Origin: Mytilinidion resinicola
Lineage: Eukaryota > Ascomycota > Dothideomycetes > Mytilinidiales > Mytilinidiaceae
Direction of reading: 5' to 3'
Assembly: GCF_010093595.1 (NCBI RefSeq)
Contig: NW_022985440.1
Coordinates: forward strand, 1,674,325 to 1,738,324
Length of the DNA stretch: 64,000 nt
Part shown: positions 11,895 through 22,871 of the stretch, piece after piece
Layout of the letters: each line of letters opens with the position of its first letter
How positions within the stretch are numbered: the first letter of the stretch is position 1
Position numbers and translations under genes: made by a program
The notes under the pieces: model-generated
Seen by the model: only the letters and a program-made list of their open reading frames with translations
The model's database searches: none
What the model was told of the DNA's origin: nothing

Positions 11895-13620
11895 AGTGTC
11901 ACAATGGTGTGAAGACTTCAGTCTTTCAAAAAAAAAAAAAAAAAAAAAAAAGATAAGGGAGAGGCTTCAGAACACGAAGCTTAGAACAGTAAAAGAAGTC
12001 ACTCATCTCTCTGAATCTCACACCAGTCCTTATTCCCAACCTAGCTTCGGCCGCGCTCAGACATGCCACTTTGGCTCTATCAAATCACGAGCCTCACACC
12101 TGACCGAGCTGTGTCCTCAATCATTTCGATTATAAAAGTACTTGTTCAAGGCTATAACGCCTGTCAGTATACGCTGTTTTCTTTGCTCTTTGTAAAAGAA
12201 TAAAGAAGCTTATCTTATGAACCTCGTCAAACCTACGAAGAAGGAGAAACATGCTCCTTGGTGGAATTAAAAAGTGGTAATCAACTCCCCTTATGGTGTG
12301 TCCCTGCGTGTAGACTAGCGAAACTGTTAAGATGATGGTGTTATCCATCTTCCGTCACAGTTATAACATTCTTCACCTACCCACCTCCTTTTTACCGTCC
12401 CAAATCAGCGACGTTCTATCGCATTCTTGCCCATAATTGGAGTTCATCGTAGCGCCTCACTGAAGATCCACAGCATTAGCCTTGGGCCATATCCATTCTC
12501 CACAAACCCCTTCCTCATTCGAATGCAGCCATCGGACCACCCCATTTGTCCGCTGTGGTGACAGCCCAACAGCCCACAGGAGCCATCGCGGCTAATTGAC
12601 TTCGTTGGAAATTCCCAGTAGCTAGTCGAAGGTCGAAAGATCTTTATACCCCAACTTCTGCCCCATCACGTGAATCAGCTATAGAGCTCGTGATATCACT
12701 TGCGAAATCGCGTTGCACCCGTTCTTTTCTTCTCTGATGCGACCACGTGGTGACTCCGAAGTCAGGGGTATCTATTAGTCTACCAGGAGAAGAATCCCGT
12801 CTGGCGGGTATAAAAGCTCCCAGACCAAGAGTAACTTCTCGCCAACGGTTTGCAATATCAGAGGCAATCAAGAAAACATGCACTCGCACACGATGGTCTT
12901 TGGCAACAGTACTGGAACTTTGATCTCATGCGAAGTTGGGAAGGAGGTGTCAAAACGTGGTGGAAAGGTGGTTCATGAGGGTTGGTTCCGGATCCTACTC
13001 ATATTCGCTCCAGCGATGATCACTATCTAACCACATTTCAGATGATGCCTAGCATGTCAGCGACAAATCAGCATTCAGGAATCTTGGGAGAAGATGACCA
13101 TCACCATAACACTCTCAACTTTCCTCCACATCTCCACCCGGTCCTCTCCATGGAACCATAGGGTATGCCAGTTTTGATCCAAACTCTGGCCAAATCCCTC
13201 CATACAGGCGGTACATCTCCGGTTTGAACAAACCCCGAGCTGGCATAGCCATGACACGTGTCTCTTTTTCGTTTGCAACAACTCTGTCGCATTACGATTT
13301 TGGCTGCTCGATTTGAAGTCCTCATCCACCACCTTGCACGAAGGGATTTCTGGACAGAGGGTGTAGAAGAATTTATACCTGATCGAGATCCCAATCATGT
13401 GACTTACCAGGCCGAGATTCCCGCTGCTGGGAGAGATAGCAATACACTCACAGCACTCTCGGATTAGAAAGGGGGGATATCCAGGCTTTCAATTCTTTAG
13501 ATTCCTTAGTTCTCGCTCCCACTTCTAGTGCCGAGCCAGCTATTCCATACCCACCCCAACAAGCCCCGCTACAAATGCCAATCAAAAAACCGTCCCCTAC
13601 ACACAGCAACCTGCCGCCTC
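11895..13620. other. Long intergenic region
   Basis: About 1.7 kb without a convincing gene. It begins with a 24-base A run (11928-11951) shortly after the stop codon of the preceding gene. Short ORFs at 12644-12889 and 13075-13398 on the minus strand lack family features and are probably chance. Confidence 0.45.
11928..11951 (+). repeat. Poly-A tract, 24 bases
   Basis: Uninterrupted run of 24 A residues located 34 bases past the stop codon of the HeLo-like gene. The upstream gene still has an intron, so the tract does not mark that gene as a processed retrocopy. Probably a slippage-prone homopolymer. Confidence 0.9.
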
Positions 13621-15977
13621 TCACGCAACACCCAAACTTGGTATCTCCCCATGCTCCTGAGTCCTCGTCCCCGCGACCGCGTACGCCGCCTTCCACCTCA
13701 TCTTGACCCTATCGCCAACACCGCGCGGGACGCCGTTAAGTCGGATAGTTTGGGTGATACCGTTGGCTTGATGCGGAGCCAATGAGACGCTTGATTGGGG
13801 TTCTAGGGAGAGGGAGTAGCCCTAACCAATGTATTAGTATGCCAGTGTCAAATGAAATGAAATTAAGATAGTGAACTCACCTTCGAAACCGCAACTTGGA
13901 ACGTCAGATCCGTTACTTGTTGCGCGGTATTGTTCGATATCTTGCTCTTGATCAAAATTACGTTGTCGTTTTCCCGTACCACATTAAAGGTGACTTGCAC
14001 TTGTGTATTGCTGACGACAATGTCTTTCGAAAGATCTGGAACAGCAGATGCGAACGTCCATTCGTCGTCATCGTTTACGGGTTGAGAAGCTGGAGCGGAA
14101 GGGGTTCCCAGACCAAGAAGGTCATTTGAAGCAGCTGGTGTGGCGGAGGGTCTAATGGATTGCTGGAACTGGAATGGCGAGTTTTGCCGAGGTGCTGGCG
14201 AGGAGAGGGCGGCAAAAGGGTCGGCGGCGGATTGTCGAGGTAGTGGTTGTTGGGGCTGTGTGATTTGCGGCTGCGAGAAGAAGGAAGGAGGCGACATGGG
14301 CGGTGGAGGGGGCTGTGAGCTGCTGATGGAGCCGAAAGGGTCGTAGTTTGGCTGTGGTATTGTGGAAGGCGGCTGTTGTGGCTGCGGAGGTGGTGCTGGA
14401 CTCGATACTCCGGATGAGAAGCCAGAGAGCCCTGAATGAATTAGCGACATACATTGAAAAAGCGGACCAGAACCTACCAGCGCCGTTGGAAGATCCCAAT
14501 GATATGCCTCCAGTCTGTCCAGAGTAGTCCCCCCCTATTGATAGCCCGAGAAGATCGTCTTCTAGATGATTGCCTGTAGGAGCGGTTTGCGATGACGAAG
14601 ATGCGGTTTGTGCGTCTGGTGTGTCTTCGGGACCTCCAAAGTCGATCAGAGACAGCTCGTTATCGGGTCCTTTTGATACGCCTGCTCCACTAGTCCCTAA
14701 TGTGCCCCTGGGTATCTTTGACGCGCCTTCAATGTCACCCTTCTTTATCAATTTATATCTCTCTATCGTCCTGTGAATGCTGTCATTGATCTCGAATAGC
14801 TTTGCGACGGCTTCGTGGTCGTCCGATTCCTCCTCACACATCTTTTGAATCTTCGGTTGTGCGCTTGCTAATGCATTTGCAAGTTCCTAAGAAAGAATTT
14901 AGTCTCCTAAGTTAATAGGACGAGGTTCCGCATGCGCATACCTCGAAAACATCGCCCTCTTTTATCTGGTCTCCCTGCTTATAACCCTGTAGCATCTCTT
15001 CGAGCAGCTTAGCCTTCTGCTGTATCTTGCCCACTTCCTCGGCAGCTTTCGCCCGATAATCTGTCTTGTTTCTTGTATCGTATCCTGCCATGACCTTCAT
15101 AAGCTTGTTGGCCTCCTGCAAATCGTGTGGACCACCTCGTCGAATGAGTTCTTGTAATTTCGCCGATTGCGCCGCCCTTTCTTCCTCCTCCATTTCTTCT
15201 GCGGACCTCAGATTCTGCACATAGATTAGCTTATGCTCCCCTCAGCATCCATGGAGCGGGTTTTCCTACATCGCTCGGATTCAGCACCGCAGCATCCTCT
15301 CTCCGCACCTCCGGAAACACGTAGCCCTTATAACTCAGCAGCCGGTGCATATCCCGAATAAACCCCAGATCTTCTTTATGCCGCGATGTCTGACATATTG
15401 TTTGTCGCCACTCCTCAATCAGCTCGAGGATCTTAGCCTGCACCCGCGACGCATGCACTGGCGGGCGCTCGGGGAAGCGCCGCACGAGCTCATTAAGGAA
15501 TTCCTTCGTGCTTATCTGGAGGTGGAAGGGATAGCCGCAGTTTTTGACGCATATATCAAGGAGCTAGAATGGGGGTCAGCGACTGGTTCCCGAAGGATTG
15601 AGATTAGGCGACCTTACGTTGAGCGCGAGAATGGACACGTTTTGGTTGCGGTGGTTGATATAGTGGACGATCGCAACGGCGGCTTCTCGGGGTCTATCGC
15701 CTTTACTTAGAGCATGCAAAGAGGTTATAATTGAGGCATGGGGATCCTTACGCATTGCCCTTCTTCGCGTTGATCAGGTCCGAGATCTCGAGGTTTAGGG
15801 CGAGGTTTGGCTCGAAGTTTTGGGGATCGCAGGCATTTACTGGAGAGGATCGTAAGGTCAGCTTCTTGCAGAATTTGCGCAGGATATCTCGGGGTCGCGC
15901 GGGAACGTACATATGTAGCGCTGCAGAGGAGTTGTTGGAGGCTCACCGAAACCGCTAAAGCGGTCTCTGGTGGCCAT
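13621..15977 (-). CDS. GGA: GGA-type Golgi clathrin adaptor
   Basis: Monomeric ARF-binding clathrin adaptor acting at the trans-Golgi in sorting to the vacuole/endosome. Eight exons were traced: 15977-15911, 15839-15752, 15693-15618, 15563-15270, 15214-14942, 14886-14478, 14431-13881 and 13821-13621. Together they give about 650 residues. Domain order is VHS (about residues 1-150, containing CDPQNFEPNLALNLEI and the CVKNCGYPFH stretch), a helical GAT domain (about residues 170-330), a Pro/Gln/Ser-rich hinge, then a C-terminal GAE ear with DEWTFASAVPD and an immunoglobulin-like strand pattern ending RMRW-like (KMRWKAAY). All exon phases join without stops and the domain order is complete. Introns run from 44 to 71 bp. 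In yeast there are two copies (GGA1, GGA2); which one this equals cannot be said. Confidence 0.93.
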
Positions 15978-16933
15978 ACGAGCTGATGCAGCCTCCAGGT
16001 TGGCGGTTGGAACTTGCAATCAACGAAGGGGGGTATTGGGGCCCGTAGAAGCGCTATCGGGCTGGTAATATGCGTCCCAGGCCGGGTGGAGTGAACGTAA
16101 TGCGGCGATGAAGTGGAGGATGTTGGTGGGGGTTTAAAGCACTGCCCGCCTCGTCTGCGCACTGGGCGTAAATCTTGAAATCGTCACCTTTGCCAAGCTC
16201 AATCAGCAACATCATTAGTTCTACTCCTGTTTCTATTCCAGTTCGTCACCCTAATCGCAACTGCTTAAGAGAGCTTTTGTAATCTACATTTGAGAATTGT
16301 GTTCATCTTTGGTAAGGTTATATCCATCATTCATCGGGTACAGACGATCAGGGTCTCAGCCAATCAGAGACTGGTAGTCAGGTATTGCCGACATAGTATT
16401 CAATGGAATCTCCTTGGGAAGTAGTGAATGATGACTATATGTAGGCTTTTAATCCAGTACTGCACTGCCTCTTCCTAGGACATACGCACAGTCATTCACA
16501 GTCTTCCGTTTTCGACCTCAACGGCTTCTTGCCAGAAGACCAGAGCTTTGACGTTTTCTAATCTTATTCTTTACCTTGACCTTTTTGTGGACATTCAAGA
16601 GCAGTGCAGCATGATACTTCTCCCGTAACTTGTTGTGCCCCCCAAGATCATAGATCTTCCAGATTTTCTCTTCGGTAAGAATACGGGCGAAGGGAACCAC
16701 GACAAACCACGCAGCTCCGCTATCGATTTCTCGATATCTTGACCCATCGTCCTGAATCTGTAGTATTCCATAAGAGCATCACCCGGACATCCTCAGATAC
16801 CAATATTGATAAGCATGTCACTAGAATGGGGAGTAACATCACAACTACCTAGGTAGATCTCTACATATGTAATATCACGCTAGATAACACTGATTATCTC
16901 TGCACCGTCACACTTCCCACCGATGGCTGGAGT
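15978..16933. other. Intergenic with one weak minus-strand ORF
   Basis: Upstream of GGA. A minus-strand frame at about 16780-16518 translates to a compositionally protein-like stretch (aromatic and charged, with EEKIWKIYDLGG then a Lys-rich end), and an acceptor-like ctacag lies near 16770. No start exon or family could be established, so it may be a small unknown gene or a relic. Confidence 0.3.
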
Positions 16934-17516
16934 ATGCCATTACAGTACGAAGGAAGCAAGAAAGTTATCAGCGGTGTTGTAGATTATTGCACGAAAGCGA
17001 AGGGAAGCGTTGACCACAATGATGATAGAGTACGGTCTCATACAGATGTAAGGATACACGCGAAAGAGTGTGTACTCTTCAACACACCAAAACAGAATGT
17101 CGATGAAGAACGGGCACCAGACGACGATGAGTCGCAAAGCCAAGTGTCCGACGCCAGTAAGATTTGGAATGAGCTAGTAAACCAGAAGCTCGATGGGCCT
17201 CAAGCAAAGCGAAACAAGTTGAAGGAAAGTGATGACTACTAACGACAAGACTGATCCACAGCTCCTTGCGGCTAGTTCTAGTATTTGGGATGATTTGAAT
17301 ATGCTGAAAAAGGTCTCAGGCGGTCGTTCTTCTCGGGATCAAGCAGTGCATGACCTTTAAAACTTCCGGAACGAGTGGAGGAAGCGTGAGATTAAGGAGC
17401 CGAAACGGTTGTCGGAGGAGTTGAACAATGAAAAGGACAATATCGGTGTGGCTTTCTGGCTTGGCCTTGTGTTTGGTTGCTTGGTCTTGTGTTGTGCGAA
17501 GAGTATATTCTTGTAG
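16934..17516 (+). pseudogene. Possible decayed tail-anchored protein gene
   Basis: An ORF from 16934 (102 codons, Asp/Glu/Lys-rich) ends at about 17242. A second frame, offset by one base, starts at 17232 and runs to 17516 with one in-frame TAA at 17358-17360. The second frame has a charged helical segment (NEWRKREIKEPKRLSEELNN) followed by a hydrophobic C-terminal segment (GVAFWLGLVFGCLVLCC) that would be a membrane anchor. A short pattern, ASxxIWxxL, occurs once in each frame, which suggests the two belonged to one repetitive protein later broken by a frameshift and a nonsense change. The neighbour at 17826 has the same general layout, a charged helical body and a C-terminal membrane anchor. 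An undetected intron could explain part of the break. Confidence 0.3.
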
Positions 17517-17825
17517 ATGCTGGAATTCCTGCCAATTGAGGCATGTAGCATGGTTTTCTGTTGGTGTTCCTGGAATCCTTCAGTGAGTGAAACTTTTTAC
17601 AGATAGGTAGTTAAGCCAACGCAATAAGGAAAGCAGATGACCAAAGTTTGGTATCACGTGATCACTTCACAAAAAGTCGTACGATCCTGTTCCCAAAGCG
17701 GAGAACAACCTAAATCACCCAGAACGCGGCTCAGTGCCATACACTTCACTCGCCTTCTCAACACCAGTTTGCCTCTGGCAGTCCCAATCATACCAATTCC
17801 CTTAATCACCGCCCACCACCCAACC

Positions 17826-18767
17826 ATGGCCCACCAACCTCAGAAGCCATCCTCCACTGAAGCCTCATGGACAGTCTCCGAATCCACTACTACAATGGAC
17901 CAATCGTCAACGAAAGCATCTCACGATGACGCCTCAACAGCCGCAACGTCACTCTGGGCCTCTCCAACACGTACTCCTTCGATCCTACTCACGGCACGTG
18001 AGGGCCATGAGCAAGACATACAGATTCTCGGAAACTGGTTGGAAGACGTAGAGAAAGACTCTGATGAAAGCGAAGACGGGGAGGTTTCCGATGGCATTGA
18101 GCGCAGAAACGATCGTGGTTCATACCAAGCTAGACTCAAGGAAGACACGAGTTCCTTCCAGATCATCACTTCTGGTCTCGATGTCGGTTGTGCCGTACCT
18201 CAGACTGGAGGCTACGACTACTATGGTATCTGCGATGTTATGGATGCGTATGCGGATGCCAGCAAGCCTGGAGCCGCTATGGGAAAGGAGGGCGTGAAGG
18301 TCGTTGATGAAGCTAAGCGGATGAGCAAGGGGAAGAGAGGCATAGCCCATAGACTCACCAAAGAGAGCAAGGCCCTCCAAGCCAGTGTCGGTCGTGTCCA
18401 GGGAGGTGTGCCTACTAGTGGCTATCGCCTCGACCACGACGAGCTGGAACGATTGAACGAACTCCTGCAGCAGGCCGCCAACGAGACCACGCCCGAGGAT
18501 GACCGGTCTAGTCACCAGCCCGATCCTAAAGTCGCCCCGGCAGGCCTTACCCAAAAGCAGACATTCCGTGATGCGGTCCGAAATCAGTTCGGCGAAACCT
18601 ACGAGTTATTCAAGGAGTACGATGAGCGTATCAAGGCACTCGAGCGCCATGCGCAGGGGAGCATCAATCGGTCCAACCACTGGTTCAGGATCTGCATCGT
18701 GCTCTTGATGGTTGGCTTTGGATGGAAGACTTGCGTCAAATTCTTCAATCCGGGCGTGATGGGTTAG
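17826..18767 (+). CDS. Hypothetical C-terminal membrane-anchored protein
   Basis: Single exon, 313 residues, not recognised. The N-terminal 70 residues are Ser/Thr/Pro-rich and probably disordered. An acidic patch (EDVEKDSDESEDGEVSDG) follows, then mixed helical sequence including LDHDELERLNELLQQAAN, likely coiled coil. A charged stretch precedes a hydrophobic segment near the C-terminus (WFRICIVLLMVGFGW), consistent with tail anchoring in an organelle or ER membrane. There is no N-terminal signal peptide. I prefer the ATG at 17826 over the in-frame one at 17637, because the intervening 63 codons look like 5' UTR. Positioned next to a possibly decayed ORF of similar layout. Confidence 0.65.
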   Translation: MAHQPQKPSSTEASWTVSESTTTMDQSSTKASHDDASTAATSLWASPTRTPSILLTAREGHEQDIQILGNWLEDVEKDSDESEDGEVSDGIERRNDRGSYQARLKEDTSSFQIITSGLDVGCAVPQTGGYDYYGICDVMDAYADASKPGAAMGKEGVKVVDEAKRMSKGKRGIAHRLTKESKALQASVGRVQGGVPTSGYRLDHDELERLNELLQQAANETTPEDDRSSHQPDPKVAPAGLTQKQTFRDAVRNQFGETYELFKEYDERIKALERHAQGSINRSNHWFRICIVLLMVGFGWKTCVKFFNPGVMG

Positions 18768-20075
18768 AGAGTATGAGGCCGGAAGACATGAGCGGTGGAT
18801 ACTCATGCTGTTCCAAGGAGGGACAGCAGAGTTCAGTCGCCGGGAATTGCACCGGCACTATGAGCCCACTTGGTCCTGTGTTGCGATGGTTGGATCATGG
18901 TGGGTGCCACAAGTCGAGACGTTACTAGAAGGTGCATCGGCTAGAGTTGATGGGAATAGAAAACAGATCATTATTCCCAACATCCAGCCATGAAAGAAAG
19001 TGCCTTGAGCCAGGGCAACTTCTTAGTCGCTGACACGGTCTGGGTCGTGCATATCCCGACTGATACCACTCAGGGAGCTTTTCAAGAGTGAAAATGACAA
19101 ATTTGTAGAAGATATGACGGTCTATGTGACAATGATGACTACTGAAAGCTGAAATACCGACCAACTCAATGCGATAAACCATGGAAAATTACATGCTCTG
19201 TCCTCCCCGAAGCTTGTCTCTCATCTAAACGCTTGAAATGCGAGACCCTGCCTCATATATGACACGGCCCACTAGAGCTGCGAGCGTGTTGGTGGCTGAG
19301 CTCGGTGAGGCATTTTGTGTGCTATGCGTAGGATTCTGGAGCACACCTCCGTATGCTTAAGGCAACTTTGGACGTTACCACGGGATGGATGAAGGAAATC
19401 GAGGTGACTCGCTAGTCCGCCCGTGCAAGATTCTGCAGCTTCTAAGTGGTACTCTATACTCCACGGGTGGTAGAGCAAACTTCATACCCACAGCCCTCTT
19501 CCACAACATCAACATCAACAAAGCACCAGGCTTCGTTGGACATACAGCGGCAGCCCAACACCGTTTGAGGTGTCCTGGAGAGCTACAAGTCTTGTCGGAA
19601 CTGTCTGTTTACCATTTTTGATAACGCGCCAAAGGAGCCCAAGCGGTGCTTGACAAGTGTACACAAAACACAATCTTATTGTTCAAATAAACCAAACCAC
19701 CACCACTCTTCTGCTGCACACCGGAGACGCGTCAAGCTAATACCTCAGGTGGCTAACAACCAGAAGTCAAGGTACATGTATATTTCTTGAATTTGTACAA
19801 TGTTTAGATCCTATTTCCACGGAGTACTTCGGTATTCTTTTGTGTCTCAAGTACTCAACGTCCTTCCACATAGGAGATACACATATCCATTCACAAAGCA
19901 CGCATTCAACGCTTTCTTACGTTGAAGCAAAAGATTAAAAACGTTCTCTAGGTTCTCTAACCCTACTCTACATTACTGCTGCCATTCGCGCCTATACCGT
20001 ATCTCAGTACATCAGCCTACTCCCTGATAACTCTCGCCCTTACACAAACCTCACAACCTGACGAACCCCGCCAAT
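18768..20075. other. Intergenic, no gene seen
   Basis: About 1.3 kb. Several short ORFs on both strands, none with a recognisable domain. Its right end serves as the promoter of the first RING gene and has pyrimidine-rich stretches. Confidence 0.45.
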
Positions 20076-21161
20076 ATGTCGCCTCCGAATCAAGTTCTTC
20101 ATAGGGAGCGCATCGACGCGTGGGGATTGTTTGTTCTCGGACTGGAAGATATCGACGTTGAATCGGAGGAGCCAGCAGATCAATTTGAAGTCATCAACTC
20201 AACATCAGTCGTAGTGCCGTTTCGAGAACTCATCAACTTAAGCGGGCCAACCAAACTCTTTTGGAGGGGCTTTCAGCGCTTTCAAGAGGTAATGCGCTAC
20301 GACCCCACCGATGCAGAAGATATCGGAGATGCAATAGACATGCTCGCACCGCACATCCACAATCGCTTGGCCTTCTGCAACGAATCCGATTTAGAGACGT
20401 ACCGTCAGATTTGCGACTTGGAGGAGCGCGTAGAACAGCTCTGCGCGACTCTTGATGACCGAGAGGACGTCTACGAGGCCATCAAGTCTAGCAACATCTT
20501 GTCCTCCATGTACGAAGCTGGACAAAAGGTGCGCAAGCAGCTTAACGAGGGTGTGGAGATGCTGTTGGGCTGCCATGAGGCGTACGACACCTACTTGCCA
20601 ACCGGCGATCCAATACCTCTCAGCTCAGTCTCAACACCCTACGACGGCCCGGCACAAGATTGCAGCATATGTTTCGATTCAATTGGACGTCACAACGGCA
20701 GAGTGATCGGATGTAACCACGCGTTCCACCAAGACTGTCTCCAAGCCCTGATAGATAATGTCACCGAATCGAGCAACAAATGCCCACAGTGTCGACATAT
20801 CATATGCGAACGCCGAGCTCGAGTTCCAGGTCCCGATGAGCATCACTTCAATCAACGCCTAGCCCTTGAAGCTATGCACACAATCTACTACGCTCGACTA
20901 GATTTAACCACGCTTCGGTCACTGTATAACTCTATTTTCGCGGAAGCACCCCCCTGGGACTGGCTAATTCCGGACGATGCGTGGGAGGATTGGCCTCACG
21001 GTGAATTGGACTCTGATGATGAGGGGGGCGAACAGGGGGACGACGAGGGTAGCGACGAGGACGACGAGGGTGACCAGGATGACGATGATGACGAGACAAG
21101 TTCCACCGGTTCAAGGGGGACTTTTAGCGACTCCGACGTCGAAATGGAGGACGCTTTCTGA
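20076..21161 (+). CDS. RING-H2 finger protein, paralogue 1
   Basis: Intronless, 361 residues. A RING-H2 finger is visible with ligands C196, C199, C213, H215, H218, C221, C236 and C239 (C-x2-C-x13-C-x-H-x2-H-x2-C-x14-C-x2-C). RING-H2 proteins are usually E3 ubiquitin ligases that recruit an E2 enzyme. Ahead of the finger is a helical region of about 190 residues shared with the two neighbouring paralogues, containing PADQFEVI and QLNEGVEMLLGC. After it comes another shared stretch (ICERRARVPGP). The last 50 residues are almost entirely Asp/Glu with Gly/Ser. There is no signal peptide or membrane segment. Substrate unknown. The flanking 160-bp array and two paralogues mark this as an accessory, locally expanded family. 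Confidence 0.85.
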   Translation: MSPPNQVLHRERIDAWGLFVLGLEDIDVESEEPADQFEVINSTSVVVPFRELINLSGPTKLFWRGFQRFQEVMRYDPTDAEDIGDAIDMLAPHIHNRLAFCNESDLETYRQICDLEERVEQLCATLDDREDVYEAIKSSNILSSMYEAGQKVRKQLNEGVEMLLGCHEAYDTYLPTGDPIPLSSVSTPYDGPAQDCSICFDSIGRHNGRVIGCNHAFHQDCLQALIDNVTESSNKCPQCRHIICERRARVPGPDEHHFNQRLALEAMHTIYYARLDLTTLRSLYNSIFAEAPPWDWLIPDDAWEDWPHGELDSDDEGGEQGDDEGSDEDDEGDQDDDDDETSSTGSRGTFSDSDVEMEDAF

Positions 21162-21344
21162 AGGACTTTGCCCTACGCGTAGCTGTAAGATAGTCAAATT
21201 GTCTTAATAATGCCACCCTTCCTGCAATCAGTTGTCCCGTTTACCTGAATAAATCCAGAAATTGACCTATTTATCACTTTACTAACCATTGTAACTACAT
21301 GGCCTTTTTATAACTAGATTTCTCATTTGTGACCATATGAACTA

Positions 21345-22380
21345 TATGTAACGCTAGTAACTATTTGTAACTATACCTCCCATTTACAACTATGCTAGGA
21401 TATCTTAAACATGACATCCAAATTCCGGAGCGTTGAGTTAACTGTTCGTTTTGGGTGTCTACATACACCCTTAAGACACCTCTGCACGTAGCAGACTCTT
21501 CAAATCGAGATGTAACCTTCCAGAGGTGGTGAATTAGCCTTATTGTAGATCCGATGAAGAAAGCATCTAAAACTCCGAGTGCGTGCACCACGTTGACTCC
21601 TCTATTGTTTTGTACGATCACTTATCCTCCTAAGGAACCCCCGCATCAACTAGGTTTCTCAATAGCCAGATGTAAAGTTTTCAAGTCTGTAAATTAGAGC
21701 AATCTCAGAATCTTTTAGGAATAGCATCGAGAATCTCGAGCCCCTGAAATGCGTCCAGTCCGTCATTGCTTTGCGCGACTGCCTACCTTTTTAGGGCACC
21801 TCTACGCGTACTGAACTAGCGCGCCTAAGACGTAAAGTTTTCAAGCCTCTAAATTAGACCGGCTGCAAAACTCCTTACGGAATCCTTGCCATTTCTAGCA
21901 ACCGGGAAATGGACCAAGTCCACGTTCACTTTGCACAGCCTGATAACGGCGTGAGCCACCTCTACACATATGAAAACGAGGCACCTAAGATGTAACGTTT
22001 CCCAGCTTGCATATTAGGCTAGGTCCAAATCGTTTCAAGAATGCTGTCCGATTTCTAGAACACGGAACCTAGACTCAGTTCACGTTCACTTTGCGCAACC
22101 TAAAAATGGTGTTAGCCACCTCTACACGTATAAAAATTACGTGCTTAAGATGTAACATTTACAAGCCTGTACATTAGACCAATTCCAAAACATCTCAATG
22201 GCGCTGTCCGATATCTAGTGTAGGTGATTTAGGCCGTATCCACTGTTTCTTTGCAGAACATAATAAAAGCCTGAGCTAATTTTACACCAACCGAAATAGA
22301 TCGCTCAAGATGTAACAGTTTGAGGCCTTTAAATCAGGATCCCTCGCCGAGATTCGCCTTGAGGTCCTCCAACTCCGCTT
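21345..22380. repeat. Diverged tandem array with 160-bp period
   Basis: A recurring block starting GATGTAA or GACGTAA begins at 21509, 21669, 21829, 21989, 22149 and 22309, every 160 bases exactly. Within each unit, further blocks recur in register: a TNAATTAG-like block about 20 bases in, a CACGTTCACTTTG-like block about 95 bases in, and CACCTCTACACGTA about 128 bases in. Copies starting at 21829 and 21989 are the most alike. The first copy is partial or shifted by about 4 bases (from about 21345), and the last fades out near 22380. Units differ by many substitutions but few indels. No ORF runs through. Lies between RING paralogues 1 and 2. Confidence 0.85.
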
Positions 22381-22871
22381 TAAAGCACATGTGTACGATA
22401 TGGTGAACACGACAAGATCAAATCAGATATGAAGGTACATACAAAGCCGGTCCAAGCATAACGTTGAGTATATCATTAGGAAAGCGCTTGTATTCAGACA
22501 CTAATCCCAGAGCCGTATCTCTAGGGTCAATTTTGGCCTAGGCAAGATTCAAGGTGGCTAGATGCTAGGAGAAGTTATTTGACGGGGTTTTTAGACGTAA
22601 TCAGATGTGAGTAAAAGTAATACATTCTTGGGATGCCTCTAATTGGACTCTAAGCTAGTTCGTTGAGCTTCTTACTTAATTTAAGTGAGAAGCATTGGAA
22701 TGGGAATTTTTGAACAACATCGAACTAAACAAGCGTATCTGAGAAAATCAGGAACAAACCATTCTGTAGGTTATATCAGATGAATTGACCCCTCCTGCTG
22801 AGAGAAGCTATGGGTTTTCCGTGTTTCTTCAGGACTCGGACAGAGCGCGTTGGTGGTCATCTCTGTCCCCT
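22381..22871. other. Non-coding spacer after the repeat array
   Basis: No coding sequence recognised. Contains the 3' flank of RING paralogue 2 and weak echoes of the repeat (for example CAGATGTGAGTAA near 22603) that are out of register and not counted as units. Confidence 0.4.

Noticed and set aside
11928..11951. Poly-A run as a sign of a retroposed gene
   Set aside because: The adjacent gene contains an intron and no target-site duplication was seen.
22595..22640. A further unit of the 160-bp array
   Set aside because: Contains CAGATGTGAGTAA but is out of the 160-bp register and lacks the other blocks.
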